A stretch of DNA of 64,000 nt from Arabidopsis thaliana. Taxonomy: Eukaryota > Streptophyta > Magnoliopsida > Brassicales > Brassicaceae. The notes under the pieces are model-generated. The model saw nothing but the letters and a program-made list of their open reading frames with translations. It did no database searches and was not told where the DNA came from. The stretch lies in NCBI RefSeq assembly GCF_000001735.4, contig NC_003074.8:310101-374100 (forward strand), given 5' to 3'. Shown piece by piece: positions 55,524 to 64,000 of the stretch. How positions within the stretch are numbered: position 1 is the stretch's first letter; every line of letters starts with the position of its first letter. The position numbers and the translations under genes were made by a program.

Positions 55524-58426
55524 ATGGCGATGAAGAATCTACTGTCCCTAGCTCGCCGATCTCAGAGGCGTTTATTCCTCACTCAAGCCACACGATCTTC
55601 CTCTTCGTTTTCAGCTATCGATTCGGTGCCGGCTTCCGCATCTCCGACGGCTCTATCTCCACCGCCGCCGCATCTTATGCCATACGACCACGCGGCTGAG
55701 ATTATAAAAAATAAGATCAAGAAGCTCGAGAATCCTGATAAGAGGTTCCTTAAATACGCATCTCCACATCCGATCCTCGCTTCCCACAATCACATCTTGT
55801 CAGCTCCGGAGACTCGTGTCACTACCTTGCCCAATGGTCTACGAGTCGCTACTGAGTCAAATCTCTCGGCTAAGACCGCCACCGTTGGAGTCTGGATCGA
55901 CGCTGGATCTCGGTTTGAGTCCGATGAGACCAACGGAACGGCTCATTTTTTGGAGCATATGATATTCAAAGGCACGGATAGGCGTACAGTGAGAGCGTTG
56001 GAGGAAGAGATCGAAGATATTGGTGGTCACCTGAACGCGTATACATCGAGGGAACAGACCACTTATTATGCTAAGGTTTTGGATTCCAATGTGAACCAGG
56101 CTTTGGATGTCTTGGCTGATATCCTACAGAATTCTAAGTTCGAGGAACAGAGAATTAACCGCGAACGAGATGTCATCCTCAGGGAAATGCAAGAGGTATG
56201 TATTTGTTATCTCTGTACTTAAAAAACTAAACTTTTTGTTCTGTCCTCGATTTATCTTTCGTTTTTTTTTAGTGAGGTGGTACTATGGACCGTAGTTTGT
56301 GTTTTTTTAGATCAATACCCTTAGTTTCAGTTTCCCGTGTGCCTGCCTAAAAATGAAAACTTTAGTATGTTCTTAAGTTATCTTCCCTTTTTTTAAGGTT
56401 GTATTGGCATAAGCACATGTTCTATAGAGAGATGTTATTGTGTTTATATAAACCATTGCTCTAAAAATGAAAACTTTGTTCTGTTTTTGGATTATCTCTC
56501 GCATGTTTTGGTTTTATTGGCTTAGTCATATGTTGGTCGTATTGTTGTTGGGAAATGTGCATGAAGGGAGATACTAGAGCGCTTGGTACTCTGCTCTACG
56601 TGTTGGTTAGAGTTATTTGTTTCTTTAATCAGTTAAAGATAGAATACACATTAAGCTTTAGTTTTTTGATAATTGGTTTGGTCGTAGGTGGAGGGACAAA
56701 CCGATGAAGTGGTTCTTGACCATTTACATGCCACTGCATTCCAATACACACCCCTTGGAAGAACTATTTTGGGACCTGCTCAGAACGTCAAATCGATCAC
56801 CAGAGAGGATCTACAGAACTACATTAAGACTCACTACACTGCTTCCAGGATGGTATAGATTTTGGTTACTTCTTATCATTTCCTACAATCACTTATTGAA
56901 TTTTTTAGGATTCTTATCTTGGTTCATCCAAAACATTTTCAGGTGATTGCTGCTGCAGGAGCTGTTAAGCATGAGGAAGTTGTTGAGCAAGTGAAGAAGC
57001 TATTTACCAAGTTGTCGTCTGATCCAACAACTACTTCTCAACTGGTTGCCAATGAACCTGCTAGTTTTACTGGTTCTGAGGTAAGGACACAACCATATGA
57101 TTTTGTTATATGCAATGTTCCATCTTTCTAAATTCTTTAGTCCGTGAAATTCTTCTCAGGTCCGAATGATTGATGACGACCTACCCCTTGCACAATTTGC
57201 TGTTGCCTTTGAGGGAGCATCTTGGACTGATCCAGATTCCGTTGCTCTTATGGTTATGCAAACTATGTTGGGTTCGTGGAACAAAAATGTTGGTGGTGGA
57301 AAACACGTGGGGTGAGTTTACTCTCTGGCTAATATTTCTAATGATGGATTTAATGAAAAGCTATTTCGCAATGTGTTGATGAACATTATGGTTCTATGTG
57401 CAGTTCTGACCTGACCCAGAGGGTTGCCATTAATGAAATAGCAGAAAGCATAATGGCATTCAACACTAACTACAAGGATACTGGACTGTTCGGCGTTTAT
57501 GCAGTTGCCAAGGTCAACCCAGAACTCCATAGCTATCTTAGTTTCATCTCTTTCTTGTATTTGTCAATATTAGCAGTTTCATCTCATGAATGCCTCGTAT
57601 TATATCTCTTTTAACATCTTGTAAGGTACTTTTTTCAGGCCGATTGCTTGGATGATTTATCATATGCCATTATGTATGAGGTAACCAAGCTGGCCTACCG
57701 AGTTTCAGACGCTGATGTGACACGTGCACGAAATCAGGTAAACGCCCAACTGTTCTTTCTCTCTTTCCCAAGATTCAGCTTTAAGCTAGTTACAAATGTG
57801 ATCTGTTTAAAGTTTTTTTTTTCTTTTCCTCCTGTTTCTTCGAACTCCTTACTTATTTGTAGATAGATTTTAAATGCCAACTGATTTTAAATTTCTCTGC
57901 AGCTGAAATCATCATTGTTACTTCACATGGATGGAACCAGCCCAATTGCTGAAGATATTGGTCGTCAGGTATGCGATGAATCATTTAAGCATCTTAATTT
58001 AGAACTTATAAGTTTATAAATGCATTGGTCAAAGATAACAAACCTTGACTTTCCTTATAGTTGGTGTTTATCTTCAAAATCATTCTAATAAAACGCCTGG
58101 ATTTTTGTTCTAAATGCAGCTGCTGACCTATGGGCGTAGAATCCCAACCGCTGAACTCTTTGCTAGGATCGATGCTGTTGATGCCAGCACGGTAAAACGT
58201 GTTGCCAACAAATATATCTATGACAAAGTAAGTTCTATTTCTCTCTCCCTCTTGCTCTCTCTATCCTCCAAGGATTAGACTGCTAAACAAGAGTACAAAC
58301 GTCAAGAGTGATTAAGGTGATTTTTGGGATTATGTGCAGGACATTGCAATCTCAGCTATTGGTCCAATCCAAGATTTGCCAGACTACAACAAATTCAGAC
58401 GCAGAACCTACTGGAACCGGTACTAA
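55524..58426 (+). CDS. MPPBETA: Mitochondrial processing peptidase beta subunit
   Basis: Cleaves presequences from imported mitochondrial proteins; in plants it is also a core subunit of the cytochrome bc1 complex. Nine exons: 55524..56195, 56688..56852, 56943..57080, 57160..57311, 57404..57512, 57639..57737, 57903..57968, 58120..58227, 58340..58426; total 531 residues. The N-terminal ~55 residues are Arg/Ser-rich, a typical presequence. The inverted zinc motif HFLEH (141-145) of M16 peptidases is intact, so this is the catalytic subunit. GGKHVGSDLTQR forms the glycine-rich region, and the chain ends RRRTYWNRY. The first intron (56196-56687) is the longest. Confidence 0.97.
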
Positions 58427-58739
58427 GGCTCTGAAATAAAGGTCACTGAATCGCAAGGTTCGCCCACGGGGAGATTCCGTAGGCGGAGAGAGCAGAACGA
58501 GGTGATGATGGATTCATTATTTTTGAGTTTTTCTTACTGTATCTTCATAATTTACCATCATCGCTGGTAAAATAAGTGTACCATTTACTCTTTGTCCTCT
58601 ACTGGAAAAATGCTAGAGATCCTCTGTGTGTGTTTTTTTTGTTCTCTTCATAATTTTCCCATACACATACTAATAAGTTCTTTGATGTTTGGTTGAAAAC
58701 TTGAATTGGATACATTTCATTTCTTCTTGTGAAACTCTA
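58427..58739. other. Intergenic, convergent 3' flanks of MPPBETA and UGT83A1
   Basis: 313 bp of 3' flank. No feature recognised. Confidence 0.6.
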
Positions 58740-60384
58740 TCAATTCACTTGTGATTTGATCCAGTTGACAAATTTATTAAGATTCTCACAAGATATTCCA
58801 TCTTTTGCAACACTTTTCATCACAATCTCTTTAACCTTCATAGCTCGTTCTTCATACTCTCCACCGTCTCTCATGATCTCATCGATCTTCTTCTTAACCT
58901 CTAACCTCGGAACCACTCCTCGTGCGTCTCTTTCAAGTCCTAATCCAATCTTCCACACATCGCATATATATGCTTTGTTGATAAATTGGTCTGCAAAATA
59001 AGGGATGCATAGAAATGGTATGCCATTTTGGGCTCCTTCCAGAGTTGAATTCCATCCACAATGGCTCACAAAACACCCAATGGCTCCAGAAGAAAGGACC
59101 TCCCGTTGTGGAGCCCATCTCACCACTTTGACTCGATCCGACCCAAGTTTGATTGGTTGTTGATCACCAGTGACCCACAAAACTGGCCTGGTGAATGGAT
59201 CAACATAACTTATTACATAATAGACACGCATAGAGTAAGTAGGGTAAACCGGAACACACAAACCCGGTTATGTCCAAATCATTACCTCTTGGTAAGCTCT
59301 AGACCAATTGCTAGCTCTTCTAACTGAGGGTTGCCCATGACCCCAAAACTCCCAAAGGCAACATATATAACCGAACCGGGAATCTGCCGGTCCAACCAAT
59401 CTAGACAATCCCGGTCATGAGGTAAAAAGCTTCCTAGTGACGTGGATCCCTCTTCAAGACTATGAGCCCAACCAATGGGCCCAATTGGTACTATATTCGG
59501 GCCCAATCCAAATGCTGCAGTTTCAAGTTCATGGACAGAGTTACACAACAACCAATCCGTTGACTCGATCGAGTTATTGTTTTGAAGCATAAGTTGGAAT
59601 ATGTTTTTCTGAGATTCTTTGTTCTTCAGACAAACCCACACAAACTTGTCTGTTTCCATCTTTGGCATCCCGGGAGATAGTTGAATTGTCTTATTTACTC
59701 TCACAGTCCCTACATAAAGAAACAATAGCTATATAACGCATCTTTTTCAAAATTCTTCTACCAATGAATCATCAAATAAAATAAAACATGACCATTTTCC
59801 AAAAACATCACTTAATATGATACTATTAAATTTTGAAACAAAAGGTTATATTTGTTCTTACCATCAGAATCTATGAGACCATCATCGATAAGTTTTTGAA
59901 TACTAAATCCAAGAACCATAGACGCAGCTGCAGCAGGACAAAACGCGGTGCGTCTGATCCCAAACTTAGCTGCAACTTCAATTGCCCATCCCAAGCTCTG
60001 ATCCGCTACAACGCAGCTAATGATCGTACCACCGCTAGTTTCTGCCATCATCCTCTCGATCAATTCCTCTACTTTTTTAGGCATAAAACGCAAAACAGAC
60101 TCCGACAACTTCCCTGGAATGTTCCTCTCTTCTGGTGAATCTTCTAAACCGTCAGGGATTGAAACAAGATTGATCTGATCCCCAACATAATCTTCATGAG
60201 GTGAATTGGGTAAGGAACTGATGATGCGGTTATGGTTAAACTCGGTGTTTATGAATGTAATTTGGATTCCTTGTTTCGCAAGGTAACGTGAGAAACTTAT
60301 TAGAGGAAGAACATGACCTTGTGCAGGGTAAGGTATGACCACAACATGTGGCCTTCCCATTCTTTTATTTGAGTTATTATCCAT
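58740..60384 (-). CDS. UGT83A1: UDP-glycosyltransferase UGT83A1
   Basis: A 464-residue family-1 glycosyltransferase from three exons (59862..60384, 59286..59709, 58740..59187). The N-terminal acceptor half opens HVVVIPYPAQGHVLPLISF with the catalytic His. The C-terminal half holds the plant PSPG box from WAPQREVLSSGAIGCFVSHCGWNS to PYFADQ, ending in Gln, which favours UDP-glucose as donor. The acceptor cannot be deduced; many family members glucosylate phenolics or hormones. The second intron splits an Arg codon in LTKRPVLW; without that splice both flanking frames end at once. No transit peptide, so cytosolic. Confidence 0.95.
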
Positions 60385-60801
60385 ATGTATTTTGAGTTAT
60401 TGTCTATATATACATAAAAATTCATTCATTTATAGGAAAATTTACAAGATTAAGACGGAATGACTCGACAACTAATTCTAATTGATTTTGTCGTTTTTCT
60501 TTAGGAATCAAGACAAGTTTGATCCCAAGTTTGACTTGTGTATAACAAGAGAGCAAATGAGCTTAGTTAATGACACACCAAACTAGCATTTTCTCATGTG
60601 AATATGGGAAACAAATTGATGAAGGCCTTCAGGACTTAGGAGAATGTAAACGTAAAACAATTATAGGCTAAATAATTAAATACTTGCTGTCATTAATAGA
60701 CTAGATTTAATTAAATACCATCTCATAACCCAAACTTTACATTTTCATTTTTCTCGGGCATGATTTCAAATGTTACAATCTCTCTCTTGACTTCAATTTT
60801 T
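60385..60801. other. Intergenic, UGT83A1 promoter and SCPL25 3' flank
   Basis: 417 bp, AT-rich. Nothing beyond promoter/3' flank sequence recognised. Confidence 0.6.

Positions 60802-64000
<3,199 letters not shown>

Overview
This is nuclear DNA from a plant of the mustard family, almost certainly the genus Arabidopsis. The genes have many short GT-AG introns, AT-rich introns and spacers, and plant-only families (WRKY, DYW-type PPR, CC-type glutaredoxin, CYP94, UGT83, SCPL). Every spliced model I assembled keeps an open frame. Gene order and protein lengths agree with what I remember of the top of A. thaliana chromosome 3, from about At3g01890 to At3g02110. I cannot tell an A. thaliana accession from a very close relative without an alignment.

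Layout, left to right: SWP73A (+), CYP94B2 (-), sulfite oxidase (-) sharing a 174-bp promoter with a YrdC/YciO-type gene (+), a nodulin-like MFS transporter (-), two divergent 70-residue DUF3339 genes, a DUF761-like small gene (-), WRKY45 (-), an atypical short-chain dehydrogenase (-), ACR6 (+), ROXY1 (-), a gene-free 5-kb stretch, a DYW PPR protein (+), aspartokinase AK3 (-), a phytyl-ester-synthase-like acyltransferase (+), GDPD1 (-), potassium transporter KUP3 (+), a plastid Mfd-like helicase (+), RNA helicase RH41 (+), OTU12 deubiquitinase (+), RPS19A (-) sharing a promoter region with MPPBETA (+), UGT83A1 (-) and SCPL25 (-). That makes 24 protein genes with confident models. No tRNA, rRNA, CRISPR array, or intact transposon was recognised.

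The genes do not form an operon-like system; this is ordinary mixed plant chromosome. Two themes recur. Several neighbours are head-to-head pairs sharing compact promoters, and both of the clearest ones carry copies of an AACGGYGTCGTTT motif. GDPD1, a phosphate-starvation gene in Arabidopsis, has four PHR1-type sites (GNATATNC) packed into 269 bp upstream of its start.

No new biological system is evident. The observations most worth following are an ACR6-like exon fragment stranded between the DUF3339 genes, a possible unannotated membrane micro-protein at 16091, the P1BS cluster, a 79-bp promoter duplication upstream of RH41, a GC-AG intron in the acyltransferase gene, and a dehydrogenase lacking the catalytic lysine. 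Splice sites were chosen by reading phase, consensus and family similarity, without transcript data.
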